NCBI GenBank assembly: GCA_902770735.1
Contig: CACXUB010000004.1
Coordinates: 1 to 40,609, forward strand
Direction of reading: 5' to 3'
DNA: 40,609 bases
From: an uncultured Bacteroidota bacterium
Lineage (GTDB): Bacteria > Bacteroidota > Bacteroidia > Bacteroidales > WCHB1-69
The notes below the pieces were generated by a model. That model did no database searches. It had not been told where the DNA came from and saw only the letters and a list, made by a program, of their open reading frames with translations. The translations under genes were made by a program, and so were the position numbers. Positions 15,878 to 24,447 of this stretch are shown piece by piece. Position 1 is the stretch's first letter. Every line of letters begins with the position of its first letter.

Positions 15878-17062
15878 ATGAAAAAACAGTTATCCCTTGT
15901 CTCGGTATTTTTTGTTTTTCTGGCGATGGGTTTCGGCGATGCCGCCAACCAGCTCGTCTCCGTAGTGGAGAAAGCGTTTAATGTCACGCCGTTCACCGCC
16001 TCGCTGGTTTCCCTGTCGGGCATGATCATGTTCGGCGTGCTGTCGGTACCCACGGGCGTGTGGCAGTCCAAGATCGGCAAGAAGAAGATGCTCACCATCG
16101 GCTTGTGTCTCTTCCTGCTGGGTTCAGTGCTGCCCATCCTCGCCTTCAACTTCCCGATCATCCTGTTGGCGGTGTTGCTGATGGGCGCGGGTGCCACCAT
16201 CCTGCAAGTGTCTGGCAATCCGCTGATCCGCGATGTGTCCGATGAAGGCAAATACTCCAGCATGCTCTCCTTCGCGCAGTCGCTGAAGGCCATCGGCACG
16301 CTTTCCACGTCGTTGATTCTGGTGCTTATCGGCACCTCGCTGAAGAAGTACGGCTGGTTCTCGTTCACCCCGGCGCGCGGCGAGACCCTCGACATGGGCT
16401 TCCGTCTCCTCTTCCCGATTTTCGCGGTGGTGCTGCTCATCACGCTGGTCTTGGTGATCATGTTCGTGCCTGAAAACGTCAGCAAATCGGATGAGAAACC
16501 GACCACGCTGGGCAACTGCATCCGTGCGTTGGGCAACCCCTTCATTTTGATGATGTTCCTCGCCATCTTCTTCTACTGCGGCGCGGAGGCGTCCATGTTC
16601 AACCGCATCCCGTCGATTTTGACCGAGAACACAAGCGTGACCCCGGCCATGGGCAACATCGTGTTGATCATCTCCCTGTTTGTGGGCCGTTTCCTCGGCG
16701 GTGTCATCTTGCAGAAGATGAGCGCGAAAAAATTCCTCGGCATCACCGTGGCGATTTCCATCCTCGGCAACCTGCTGCTGTTCCTGCCCTACAACGCCTT
16801 CACCACCTGGTTGAGTTTCATCCTCATCGGCATCGGCTTCGCCAACATCTTCCCGTTGGTCTTCTCCATCTGCGTCGATCACAAGCCCGAGATGTCGAAC
16901 GAGATTTCCGGCCTGATGACGACGGCCATCGTGGGTGCGGCCATCGTTCCGCTGCTCACCGGCGCCATGGCGGGTGTCGGCATCCGCTTGGCTTTCATCG
17001 TGCCGCTCTGCTGTTTAGCATACCTCTGCTTCGTGACAGCACGGGTCAGCAAAGAAGCTTAA
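15878..17062 (+). CDS. MFS sugar transporter of the FHS (FucP/GluP-like) family
   Basis: The product has 394 residues and about twelve hydrophobic helices. FVFLAMGFGDAANQLV in helix 1 and MGAGATILQVSGNPLIRDV resemble the fucose/glucose-galactose:proton symporter family (FHS), in which a Q-x-x-x-N-P motif follows helix 4. SFAQSLKAIGT and MFNRIPSIL fit the central part and start of the second half. It probably imports a monosaccharide with protons across the inner membrane; the exact sugar cannot be read from the sequence. The stop codon is inside a bidirectional terminator shared with the convergent helicase gene. Confidence 0.85.
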   Translation: MKKQLSLVSVFFVFLAMGFGDAANQLVSVVEKAFNVTPFTASLVSLSGMIMFGVLSVPTGVWQSKIGKKKMLTIGLCLFLLGSVLPILAFNFPIILLAVLLMGAGATILQVSGNPLIRDVSDEGKYSSMLSFAQSLKAIGTLSTSLILVLIGTSLKKYGWFSFTPARGETLDMGFRLLFPIFAVVLLITLVLVIMFVPENVSKSDEKPTTLGNCIRALGNPFILMMFLAIFFYCGAEASMFNRIPSILTENTSVTPAMGNIVLIISLFVGRFLGGVILQKMSAKKFLGITVAISILGNLLLFLPYNAFTTWLSFILIGIGFANIFPLVFSICVDHKPEMSNEISGLMTTAIVGAAIVPLLTGAMAGVGIRLAFIVPLCCLAYLCFVTARVSKEA

Positions 17063-17093
17063 AAAAAAGGTGCCTTCGGGCACCTTTTTTTTT
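17061..17093. terminator. Bidirectional terminator between the MFS and helicase genes
   Basis: Arms AAAAAAAAGGTGCC (17061-17074) and GGCACC plus nine T (17079-17093) close on a TTCG tetraloop. Both convergent stop codons (17060-17062 on plus, 17092-17094 on minus) overlap its edges. Confidence 0.95.
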
Positions 17094-18918
17094 ACCATTC
17101 CTCGTCGGTCACGGCAACTTCCAGTCGGGTGGCCAATGCGAAATATTCCCTGAAAACCTCCGCGCCGCGACGCAGTGCCGCCGGCGCGGTTTTGTCTTGC
17201 AACAACTCGTCGCAAAACGTGAAAATCTTCTCGTTGGCGATGACAAGGCACTTCACGCGGGCGCGGGTGAGCGCCACATTCAACCGGTTTGGACTGTAGA
17301 AGAAATCCAGATGGTCTTCGATTTCCGCCGGATTGGAGTTGGACATACTATATATAATATAGTCACGCTCCTGACCCTGCATCCGCTCCACCGTATCGAC
17401 AAAAAGGGTCTGCGCCGCTTCCATGCCGACCTTCTCCAACAACGCGCGCCGGATCTCGCGGATCTGCGCCCGGTAAGGACTCATCACGCCGATCTCCTCC
17501 ATCGGGACCCCGTTCCGCAGCAGATCCCCGACGATGTCAGCGGTGAGGTTGGCCTCGTACGGCGACCGCCCGAGCGAGTCGAACTCATGGTGGACGACCA
17601 GCAGCTCGTTGGCCTCGTGGTTGACGATCTGCGGCGCGGCGGCGCAGTCAAAGCTGACGTAAGGCCGCGCCAATTCGTGCGCCGCCGAGATGCGGTTGTC
17701 GTAAAACAGCCTGTTCGGGATCCGTATCAAACTATCATTCAACCGATAAGACTTATCCAACAGCGTGATGTCCTGCGGGTAAAGGTCGGCTAACCGTTTG
17801 AAGATACTGCAGTCGAAGAAACGGTTGCCAGTGCCCGAAGGCACGATGGGGTCGAGCTGTTGGTGGTCGCCGACGAAAATGATCCGATGTCCGTGCATGA
17901 TGGCGGGCAACGCCAGCGGGATGCTCATCTGCGCCGCCTCATCGACAATCACGTAGTCGAATATCCAACCCTCCATCTTCTTGCTGGCGGGCGAACAGAG
18001 GGCGAACGGAGTGGCGCCCACCGCAACCCCCTCCTGCGAGAACTCCGGATTCTGCTTATACTCATAGAGTTTCAACGTCTTCTTCCGCGTGACATGGGGA
18101 TTGCCCACGATTTCGTCCGCTTGGTGGCGTTCCCCCACTTTCACCACAAACCTCTTGTCTTTCAACTCATTGGCTATAGCATTAAGGCAGTTGTTGATGG
18201 CCGTGTGCGTGGGGGCGGTCACGAAAACCTTCTTGCCGCTTTTCATCAAAAGAGAAACGATTTTCGCGATGGTGAATGTCTTGCCGGTGCCCGGAGGCCC
18301 TTGTATCAAATGGAAATAATTGCAGACAAACGACTTACGGATCGCCTCGTTTTGTGAAGGATTGCCGCACGTGGGCGACTGCGACTCGCGATAACCGTTA
18401 CGGAACTGTCCCGAGAGGAAACGTTCGAGGTGATCGCAATAGTCGGGATTGCCGTAGAGGTTTTCCCACGTGGCGCGCAACAGCTTCTGGGTGATATTGT
18501 TGTTCTCCGCGTTGATCTCCCATCCGTCACGCGGGAAACAACTGGCATCCAACATATTACGTTGATACTCATAACTATTCGAGCGCAGCACGAAGTCGTT
18601 CACATCGTCCTGCTCGATTTCCATGAGAAAAGAGTACGGGCCATGGCTGAGCCGCACCTGCGTGCCTTCGCGGAAACGGGACATGTTGTTCTCGCAGTGG
18701 ATCCGCACACTGCTGATATAGCGTTTGTTGCCGACCGGAGCGGGCACCCACCGGGAAGGCGCCCCGTCGTAGAACTCGAAGTCGGCATGGAGGTTGGTCA
18801 TCGTGTAACCCTTGTTCACACGATCTTGCAACGGTCTCTCCATCAGTTCTTTATATTCTTGGTCTTGCCGCTGTTGCTGGATGTCGATGGCGGCGGAAAG
18901 TTGGTCGAGGAAAGTCAT
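17092..18918 (-). CDS. Superfamily 1B (UPF1/IGHMBP2/Dna2-type) DNA/RNA helicase
   Basis: The product has 608 residues. Helicase motifs appear in order: Walker A QGPPGTGKT (206-214), APTHTAINN (Ia), Walker B VIVDEAAQ (323-330), GDHQQLDPIV (III, 350-359), LDKSYRLN (IV), VDTVERMQGQERD (V, 508-520) and RLNVALTRAR (VI, 545-554). These are the AAA_11/AAA_12 type of SF1B enzymes, which move 5' to 3' along single strands. The N-terminal 200 residues form a family accessory domain. It follows a RecB-type nuclease gene (19014-20351) with a 95-bp gap filled by a heptad array, suggesting a nuclease-helicase pair comparable to a split Dna2; a role in DNA processing or repair is inference. Confidence 0.9.
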   Translation of the reverse strand: MTFLDQLSAAIDIQQQRQDQEYKELMERPLQDRVNKGYTMTNLHADFEFYDGAPSRWVPAPVGNKRYISSVRIHCENNMSRFREGTQVRLSHGPYSFLMEIEQDDVNDFVLRSNSYEYQRNMLDASCFPRDGWEINAENNNITQKLLRATWENLYGNPDYCDHLERFLSGQFRNGYRESQSPTCGNPSQNEAIRKSFVCNYFHLIQGPPGTGKTFTIAKIVSLLMKSGKKVFVTAPTHTAINNCLNAIANELKDKRFVVKVGERHQADEIVGNPHVTRKKTLKLYEYKQNPEFSQEGVAVGATPFALCSPASKKMEGWIFDYVIVDEAAQMSIPLALPAIMHGHRIIFVGDHQQLDPIVPSGTGNRFFDCSIFKRLADLYPQDITLLDKSYRLNDSLIRIPNRLFYDNRISAAHELARPYVSFDCAAAPQIVNHEANELLVVHHEFDSLGRSPYEANLTADIVGDLLRNGVPMEEIGVMSPYRAQIREIRRALLEKVGMEAAQTLFVDTVERMQGQERDYIIYSMSNSNPAEIEDHLDFFYSPNRLNVALTRARVKCLVIANEKIFTFCDELLQDKTAPAALRRGAEVFREYFALATRLEVAVTDEEW

Positions 18919-18925
18919 TTTGTAA

Positions 18926-19003
18926 TGGTTAAAAGGTTAATGGTTAATGGGTTAGAAGGTTAATGGGTTAGAAGGTTAATGGTTATGGGTTATTGTGGGT
19001 TAA
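18926..19003 (+). repeat. Heptad-like array, units GGTTAAT / GGGTTAGAA
   Basis: About ten GGTTA-containing units lie between the nuclease and helicase genes. On the minus-strand mRNA they form a leader rich in UUAACC-type units ending seven bases before the helicase ATG at 18918. Confidence 0.9.
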
Positions 19004-19013
19004 CAGGCATCTG

Positions 19014-20351
19014 CTACCTGCTCACCGCCGCCTGTGCGGCCACGATCTCCTCGACCTCGCGCTTGCGATAGTCGGAAAGCTTGATCGTGTAGTACCGGTC
19101 GTAGTCCGGGTGGAGGACGCAGAGGATCATGGAGGAGACCTTCATGCCGTATTCGGTTTCGAGGATGTACTTGTAGAAGCTCTGCTGCAGCTCGTAGTGA
19201 TAGTAGCTGGAGTTGTCGAGGTGGGAGAGGATGGAACGGCCGCGCCCGACACCGTATTTCTTGGGATAACCGTCGATGATGAGATTCTTGCTGCGTTTCC
19301 AATCGACCATCACGAAGGTGCCGTCAGGCTTGCGGAAAAGCGCATCAACGGTGCCGGCAATGCCGTACTGCGGGAGCGTGACAATCTTCTCCGCATCGTA
19401 AAATTCGAGTCCGCGACGCAAAACCTGCTCCTCGTGAAACTTCCGGAACATTTGGAACTCCTTGAAATCCTCCTCATGTGGTTTCCCCTTCAGGAAATAT
19501 TCGATCTGCTGGTGCATGAACGTGCCGCGCTCGGAGGGTTCGAGCATCTTGCGGACCACCTCCTCGCGGGTCTTCCCCGATTCGGCCATAAACTTCTGAA
19601 TATAAGCCTCTTCGTCGAAATATGGAAAGAACTTCTCGATGAGGGTGGTCACGGAAGTATAGTCAGCGACGCCGGTGGTGTTGCGCGCGTCGGCGTAGGT
19701 GTGCGTGGCCTCGTTGAAGACCATGTCGGGACGAGCTTCCGCAGACGTGCGCGAAGCCTCCTCCCCCACCCTTTCACGCAGCGCGGGCAGAAAGTCCGGC
19801 TCCCCGAAAGCCTGGATACCCAAATACTTCTCCCGGAAGAGGTCGCGCTCCATCGCCACCGCATCCCGGAATGTCCACCGCTTTTCGGGTTCGACAGTCG
19901 ATTCCATCTTCGTGGAGTCGTCCTTCAACTTACTGACAATCAGCCTTAAAAGTTGCACGCACGCCTCAGTTTGCTCCCGCACCTGCCGTTCCGTGAAGCG
20001 TACCACCGTCCACCCGCAGCCATTGAAGTAGCGGTCGCGGACCTCGTCCTTACTCTCCACATTGTGCAGCGGCATGCGATACCAGCCGTGGTAGGGCGCG
20101 TCAATTTCCACATCGACAAAAACGCCAGCGTCCTCGTCCACCAACGCAACGGCAGGCTCGAACGGGATGGCACGACACGGCACCTCCAGCCGTATGTCAT
20201 CCCGCAACAAAGGCTTCAACTCGCTATCGTTCAGCTTATTGCAAAAGAAATCATCGGAAAAACCGTGAATATCCGACCGACCAAGCTGCCACGGCGCAAT
20301 ATCCCCTTTTTTCGTGGGCCATAAAATAATCGGGTAATTTGTATCCATCAT
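19014..20351 (-). CDS. Two-domain PD-(D/E)XK nuclease (DUF559/Vsr-like plus RecB-like)
   Basis: The product has 445 residues. The N-terminal domain (about 65-121) reads VDEDAGVFVDVEIDAPY, then RDRYFNGCGWTVVRFTE, the pattern of DUF559/Vsr-type restriction-like folds. The C-terminal domain (about 210-420) has the RecB-family order of motifs: H280 in GTFMHQ, D336 in AGTVDAL, D350-x-K352 in VMVDWKRSK, and the Q-x-x-x-Y motif in LQQSFYKY. No four-cysteine Fe-S cluster of Cas4/AddB type is apparent. The start overlaps the gldH stop by four bases (20348-20351) and the SF1B helicase follows, so all three are probably co-transcribed. A second in-frame ATG at 20348 is possible. Confidence 0.85.
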   Translation of the reverse strand: MMDTNYPIILWPTKKGDIAPWQLGRSDIHGFSDDFFCNKLNDSELKPLLRDDIRLEVPCRAIPFEPAVALVDEDAGVFVDVEIDAPYHGWYRMPLHNVESKDEVRDRYFNGCGWTVVRFTERQVREQTEACVQLLRLIVSKLKDDSTKMESTVEPEKRWTFRDAVAMERDLFREKYLGIQAFGEPDFLPALRERVGEEASRTSAEARPDMVFNEATHTYADARNTTGVADYTSVTTLIEKFFPYFDEEAYIQKFMAESGKTREEVVRKMLEPSERGTFMHQQIEYFLKGKPHEEDFKEFQMFRKFHEEQVLRRGLEFYDAEKIVTLPQYGIAGTVDALFRKPDGTFVMVDWKRSKNLIIDGYPKKYGVGRGRSILSHLDNSSYYHYELQQSFYKYILETEYGMKVSSMILCVLHPDYDRYYTIKLSDYRKREVEEIVAAQAAVSR

Positions 20352-20827
20352 TCCTCCTCCCAGCGCTCCAGCGCGATTCCGAAACTCTCGATTCCCTCCA
20401 CTTCTTCATCCCGCATGCCCTGCGTGACGGTGAACGTGTATTCGCCGTTGAAGGGGAAACGGACTTTCGGCTGGAACAGGAACTTGTTGTCCTTCAGCCT
20501 GCCCTGCCCGCGACCAGTCCAATTGCCGAACTTGTCGCACAGGATAAAGCCGAGGGTATCCTGCTCGCTGTGGCCGTCGGGGTACCTCGTCTTCATGAAG
20601 ACATAGAAATTCTGCGTCTCGAAATCGGTGGTGTTCCGCAACAAGATGTACATGTTGAAGTATTGCATCGAGTCCTCGATAGTCATCTTGTAAGTCAGAG
20701 GCTTGTCCACCGCCCATTTCTCGTGCGGGATTTCCTTGATTTCGCTATAATAGGTTTTCGAGTCGCAGCTTGTGCATAACAACAGTGCAAACAAACTGAC
20801 TGCCAAATATATCTGTTTCATAATCAT
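20348..20827 (-). CDS. gldH: Gliding-motility-type lipoprotein GldH
   Basis: The product has 159 residues. A lipoprotein signal (MKQIYLAVSLFALLLCTSC) places the protein in the envelope. The body (YYSEIKEIPHEKWAVDKPLTYKMTIEDSMQYFNMYILLRNTTDFETQNFYVFM, then LGFILCDKFGNWTGRGQG and PFNGEYTFTVTQGMR) matches GldH. GldH is required for gliding in motile Bacteroidetes but is also kept in non-gliding gut and anaerobic species, where its role is unclear. No other gld genes are seen here. It follows ricT at a 65-base gap. Its start may be 20827 or the ATG at 20821. Confidence 0.9.
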   Translation of the reverse strand: MIMKQIYLAVSLFALLLCTSCDSKTYYSEIKEIPHEKWAVDKPLTYKMTIEDSMQYFNMYILLRNTTDFETQNFYVFMKTRYPDGHSEQDTLGFILCDKFGNWTGRGQGRLKDNKFLFQPKVRFPFNGEYTFTVTQGMRDEEVEGIESFGIALERWEEE

Positions 20828-20892
20828 ACAAGTTTTTTCACGTCGCCTCCTTTAGAGGAAAGGGTTCCCCCTTTTGGAGAGCAGGGGGGGGG

Positions 20893-22470
20893 TTAGGAGT
20901 CTGCGATGTTTTTGAGTTCCTCGGCGCTCACATTGCCACCTTCCTCCATCTTCTTCTGGTTCACGACGGCGAAACTTTCAAGGTTCTCGGGCATTTTGCC
21001 CTGCTCGTTCATCTTGATGATCTGTTTCACGCGCTCCAACGGGATGGAGAACAGATTGTTGGGGTCGTCCTGATAGGAATACCACACGAGTTTCTTGAAG
21101 ATGTCGATTTTGTTATAGACGCCCTTGCCTTTCTGGGTTTTGAGCACCACATGCGAAGACGGGAACTCCTTGAGTTCGCGTTGGTAGGTCTCCTGCTCGA
21201 AGTTGAGGCAGCATTTGAGTTTGCCGCACATGCCGGCGAGCTTCTGCGGGTTGAGCGAGAGCTGCTGGGTGCGGGCAGTGCTGGTGGAGACGGACTGGAA
21301 GTTGGTGAGCCACTGCGAGCAGCAGAGCTCGCGGCCGCAGGAGCCGATGCCGCCCAAGCGGGCCGCCTCCTGGCGCACACCGATCTGGCGCATCTCGATA
21401 CGGATGCGGAACTGCTCGGCCAGAATCTTGATGAGCTCGCGGAAATCGACACGCTCCTCCGCGGAATAGTAGAAGATGGCCTTCGTGCCGTCGCCCTGGT
21501 ACTCCACGTCGTTGACCTTCATCTTCAGGTCGAGGTCCCAAGCCGTGTAACGCGACGACAACATCGTGGCGTACTCCTTATCGACCGTGGCGATCCACTC
21601 CTCGATGTCGGCATAGCGGGCGTGGCGATAGAGTTTTTTGGTGACATTCTCGATTTTGACGCGCTTGGCCTGCATCTGGCGCTGCACCTGCAGACCGAGC
21701 ATGGAGACAATGCCGATGTCGTGGCCCGGACTGGCCTCCACCGCCACAATGTCGCCCACCTTGAAGGTGACGCCCGGCGGCATCAAGTAGAAGTCCTTGT
21801 GGCTGTTCTTGAAGCGCACCTCGGCGATGGGAAATTCCAAATGTTCGAGGCTGATGTCGAGATCGTCCATCCAGTTGTAAGAGGGAAGTTTGCACGACTG
21901 GTACTTGTACTGCGAGCAATGCGCATGCTCCGGATTGGGAAGTCCCGCCAACCCGCGCGTGTGGAAGATGTTGGCAGCAATCTCGCCGGCCTCGCGCGAC
22001 ACACCCGTGCGGATGTCCATGTCGAGATACGGCTCCCAGTCTTCGCCGGCGGGGACATTGCTCTCCAGGTCCTGCTTATCGACGGCGGCGGTCTTCTTCC
22101 GCATCATCTTCGTGACCTCCTCCAACTCCTCGGCGGTGAGGGTGTCGAAATACTCGCGGTCCTCGTCGGACTCGTCCTCGGAGTGTTCCAGGGTGGGATC
22201 CTTCAGCAGCCGTTCGCCGTTCACCTTTGACTTCTTGCGGCCATTGTCGCGGCGCTTGCGTCCCTGGTCGTTGCCGGACGGTTTGTTCTGCTTGCCATCT
22301 TGTTTTCCTTCGGAGGCCTTCCCTTGTTGGGGCTCGGCATTTCCACTGGCTGTGTTCTCAGTCTCAAGAGACTTGTTTTCAGTACTTTCGGCAGATTGTT
22401 CTATAGGGTTTCGAGATTCGGAATCTTCTCTTCTTCTATGATTTCTGTGTCTATTATTATCGTTTCTCAT
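20893..22470 (-). CDS. ricT: RicT/YaaT-like PSP1-domain protein
   Basis: From ATG 22470 the product has 525 residues. The first 120 residues are low-complexity and charged (Asn/Arg/Glu/Lys-rich). From about residue 190 it contains CSQYKYQSCKL, AEVRFKNSHKDFYL and VGDIVAVEASPGHDIG, then the PSP1 core with GGIGSCGRELCCSQWL and LAGMCGKLKCCLNFE, whose clustered cysteines correspond to the Fe-S-binding cysteines of the Bacillus RicAFT complex. In Bacillus RicT helps RNase Y specificity; the job in Bacteroidetes is not known. A TTG at 22491 lies within the promoter box (22489-22496), so the ATG is used. The ricT-gldH order is common in the phylum. Confidence 0.92.
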   Translation of the reverse strand: MRNDNNRHRNHRRREDSESRNPIEQSAESTENKSLETENTASGNAEPQQGKASEGKQDGKQNKPSGNDQGRKRRDNGRKKSKVNGERLLKDPTLEHSEDESDEDREYFDTLTAEELEEVTKMMRKKTAAVDKQDLESNVPAGEDWEPYLDMDIRTGVSREAGEIAANIFHTRGLAGLPNPEHAHCSQYKYQSCKLPSYNWMDDLDISLEHLEFPIAEVRFKNSHKDFYLMPPGVTFKVGDIVAVEASPGHDIGIVSMLGLQVQRQMQAKRVKIENVTKKLYRHARYADIEEWIATVDKEYATMLSSRYTAWDLDLKMKVNDVEYQGDGTKAIFYYSAEERVDFRELIKILAEQFRIRIEMRQIGVRQEAARLGGIGSCGRELCCSQWLTNFQSVSTSTARTQQLSLNPQKLAGMCGKLKCCLNFEQETYQRELKEFPSSHVVLKTQKGKGVYNKIDIFKKLVWYSYQDDPNNLFSIPLERVKQIIKMNEQGKMPENLESFAVVNQKKMEEGGNVSAEELKNIADS

Positions 22471-22488
22471 TCCAAAAAATTTAAGCCG

Positions 22489-22496
22489 CAAAGATA
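22489..22496 (-). promoter_or_regulatory. -7 promoter box TATCTTTG for ricT-gldH-nuclease-helicase
   Basis: It is followed by CGG on the minus strand, 18 bases before ATG 22470. It is the last clear box upstream of the four-gene block. Confidence 0.8.
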
Positions 22497-22710
22497 CACT
22501 TTTTTTGGCTAACAGCCATCAGGTTTTAGACTCGGCAATCGCGTCCGATTGAAATTCGGACTTTTCAGCGACGTGTACAGTGTCGGAAACATCCATCATT
22601 CCCCGAAACAAAGCATCACCGACAATCCGACTCACTTACATTCGATTTTTAGATGCAATTTAAATCACTCGGATTCGATTTTTTATTTCAATCCGTATTT
22701 GTTTTTTATA

Positions 22711-22718
22711 TACTTTTG
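22711..22718 (+). promoter_or_regulatory. -7 promoter box TACTTTTG for the decarboxylase gene
   Basis: It is followed by CGG, 29 bases before ATG 22748. The gap 22498-22710 otherwise holds only a short GTCCGA/TCGGAC hairpin (22543-22561), an ATTCGATTTTT direct repeat and AT-rich sequence. Confidence 0.75.
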
Positions 22719-22747
22719 CGGCGTTTTAATTTCAAAAGCCCAGAAGG

Positions 22748-24169
22748 ATGAAAACCAAGTACATCGATCTGATTTCGCAGACCTACGACTTCCCGCAGGA
22801 AGAGTTCAACGTGGAAGACAACAACCTGATATTCAACGAAGTGCCATTGATGGACATCATCAAGCAGTACGGCACGCCGCTGAAAATCACCTATCTCCCG
22901 AAGATATCCGCCAACATCCAGAAAGCGAAACGCTGGTTCAACGTGGCCATCGCAAAGTCCGATTACAAAGGCAGTTACCACTACTGCTACTGCACGAAGA
23001 GCAACCATTTCGAGTTCGTGATGTCGGAAGTGCTGAAAAACGACGTGCACATCGAAACTTCATCCGCATTTGACATCAATTTGATCGAAACGCTCCACGA
23101 GCAGGGGCTTTTCGACAAGACAAACTACATCATCTGCAACGGTTTCAAGCGGCAGATCTACATCGACAACATCGTGGACATCCTGAACAAAGGGTACATC
23201 AACACCATTCCCGTCTTCGACAGCAAGAAGGAATTCGACCTGCTCGCCCAGAAGGAAATCAACACGAAATGCAAGGTCGGCATCCGCATCGCTTCCGAGG
23301 AGGAGCCGCGGTTCGAGTTCTACACCTCGCGCCTCGGCATCCGCTACAACGACGTGATCCCCTTCTACAATGAGAAAATCAAGAACAACCCCAACTACGA
23401 GCTGAAGATGCTCCATTTCTTCATCAACACGGGCATCCAGGACACCGCGTATTACTGGAACGAGCTCACCAAATGCGTGAACCTCTACTGCGACCTGAAG
23501 AAGATCTGTCCCGAGCTCGACTCGCTGAACATCGGCGGCGGCTTCCCCATCAAGAACTCGCTCTCCTTCGACTACGATTACGAGTACATGGCCGAGGAGA
23601 TCATCGCGCAGATCAAGATCATCTGCGACCGCGAGGGCGTGAAGGAACCCGACATCTTCACCGAGTTCGGCTCGTTCACCGTGGGCGAGGCCAGCGCCGC
23701 GCTCTTCTCCGTGCTGCAACAGAAACGCCAGAACGACAGGGAGTTGTGGAACATGATCGACAGTTCCTTCATGACCACCCTGCCCGACACCTGGGCCATC
23801 AACCAGCAGTTCATCATCCTGGCCATCAACAACTGGGACAAGGCATACGAGCGCGTCTTCCTCGGCGGACTCACCTGCGACAGCCACGACTACTACAACT
23901 CCGACTCGCACCTCAACGCCGTCTTCCTCCCGCAAATCGACTCCAAAAACTACCCCGAAGGCGACAGCCCGGAGGACATCCAGTACATCGGGCTCTTCAA
24001 CACCGGCGCCTACCAAGACGCTCTCGGCGGCTACGGTGGAATACAGCATTGCATGACTCCCGCGCCGAAACACATCATCATCTACCGCGACGAAGAGGGC
24101 GAACTCTGCACCAAACTGTTCGCTAAAGAGCAGAGTTACAAGTCGATGCTGAAAATTTTGGGCTATTAG
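22748..24169 (+). CDS. PLP-dependent basic amino-acid decarboxylase (arginine decarboxylase-like, fold type III)
   Basis: The product has 473 residues. The alanine-racemase-fold barrel carries the PLP lysine in YHYCYCTKSNHFEF, and ETSSAFDINLIETL follows. SLNIGGGFPIKN is the glycine-rich phosphate loop, and EFGSFTVGEASA takes the place of the usual EPGR-type motif. The second domain has CDSHDYY, corresponding to the active-site Cys/Asp of this superfamily. The sequence resembles the Bacteroidetes group annotated as arginine decarboxylase, which would give agmatine for polyamine synthesis; specificity for arginine rather than lysine, ornithine or carboxynorspermidine cannot be fixed from sequence alone. 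No other polyamine gene is adjacent. Confidence 0.85.
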   Translation: MKTKYIDLISQTYDFPQEEFNVEDNNLIFNEVPLMDIIKQYGTPLKITYLPKISANIQKAKRWFNVAIAKSDYKGSYHYCYCTKSNHFEFVMSEVLKNDVHIETSSAFDINLIETLHEQGLFDKTNYIICNGFKRQIYIDNIVDILNKGYINTIPVFDSKKEFDLLAQKEINTKCKVGIRIASEEEPRFEFYTSRLGIRYNDVIPFYNEKIKNNPNYELKMLHFFINTGIQDTAYYWNELTKCVNLYCDLKKICPELDSLNIGGGFPIKNSLSFDYDYEYMAEEIIAQIKIICDREGVKEPDIFTEFGSFTVGEASAALFSVLQQKRQNDRELWNMIDSSFMTTLPDTWAINQQFIILAINNWDKAYERVFLGGLTCDSHDYYNSDSHLNAVFLPQIDSKNYPEGDSPEDIQYIGLFNTGAYQDALGGYGGIQHCMTPAPKHIIIYRDEEGELCTKLFAKEQSYKSMLKILGY

Positions 24170-24190
24170 CCGACTGATACGAAAAAATTG

Positions 24191-24198
24191 TATTTTTG
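24191..24198 (+). promoter_or_regulatory. -7 promoter box TATTTTTG for the SRP RNA gene
   Basis: It is followed by CAGC; the RNA begins about 4-5 bases later, as expected for a Bacteroidetes transcript start. Confidence 0.8.
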
Positions 24199-24202
24199 CA
24201 GC

Positions 24203-24300
24203 GGGTAAGTCTTATACGATCTGCTCCCTTATAACTCCCCCAGGACAGGAATGTAGCAAGGGCATTAAGGTTGTAGCGATGCGATATAAGTCGCTTACCC
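24203..24300 (+). ncRNA. ffs: Signal recognition particle RNA (small 4.5S type)
   Basis: The ends pair perfectly: GGGTAAG (24203-24209) with CTTACCC (24294-24300). The centre holds the SRP domain IV signature CCAGGACAGGAATGTAGCAAGG (split here as CAGGACAGGAATG and TAGCAAGG), with the GGAA tetraloop and the C-A-G-G / A-G-C-A internal loop recognised by Ffh. The length of about 98 nt fits the Alu-less bacterial type. A T-rich run (24301-24309) follows as a probable terminator. It guides co-translational targeting together with Ffh, FtsY and SecYEG. Confidence 0.93.
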
Positions 24301-24310
24301 TTCTTTTTTA

Positions 24311-24345
24311 GTTAGTAGTTAGTAGTTAGCAGTTAGCAGTTAGCA
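24311..24345 (+). repeat. Heptad array, GTTAGTA x2 then GTTAGCA x3
   Basis: Five in-register 7-bp units immediately follow the SRP RNA T-run. They belong to the same family as 1630-1704 and 25065-25098. Confidence 0.95.
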
Positions 24346-24380
24346 GTTGGTTTGTAGAGTCGTGTCGCATACGTCCATCA

Positions 24381-24444
24381 GTCTAAGTCTAAGTCTAAGT
24401 CTAAGTCTAAGTCTAAGTCTAAGTCTAAGTTTTAAGTCTAAGTC
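24381..24444 (+). repeat. Hexamer array, GTCTAA x8 plus degenerate units
   Basis: Eight perfect hexamers (24381-24428), then GTTTTAA, GTCTAA, GTC. It ends three bases before the ATG at 24448 and would lie in the leader of the tsaC-like mRNA. Confidence 0.95.
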
Positions 24445-24447
24445 ATC

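Noticed and set aside
22498..22710. Possible regulatory RNA upstream of the decarboxylase
   Set aside because: Only a 6-bp hairpin and an ATTCGATTTTT direct repeat; too weak to call.
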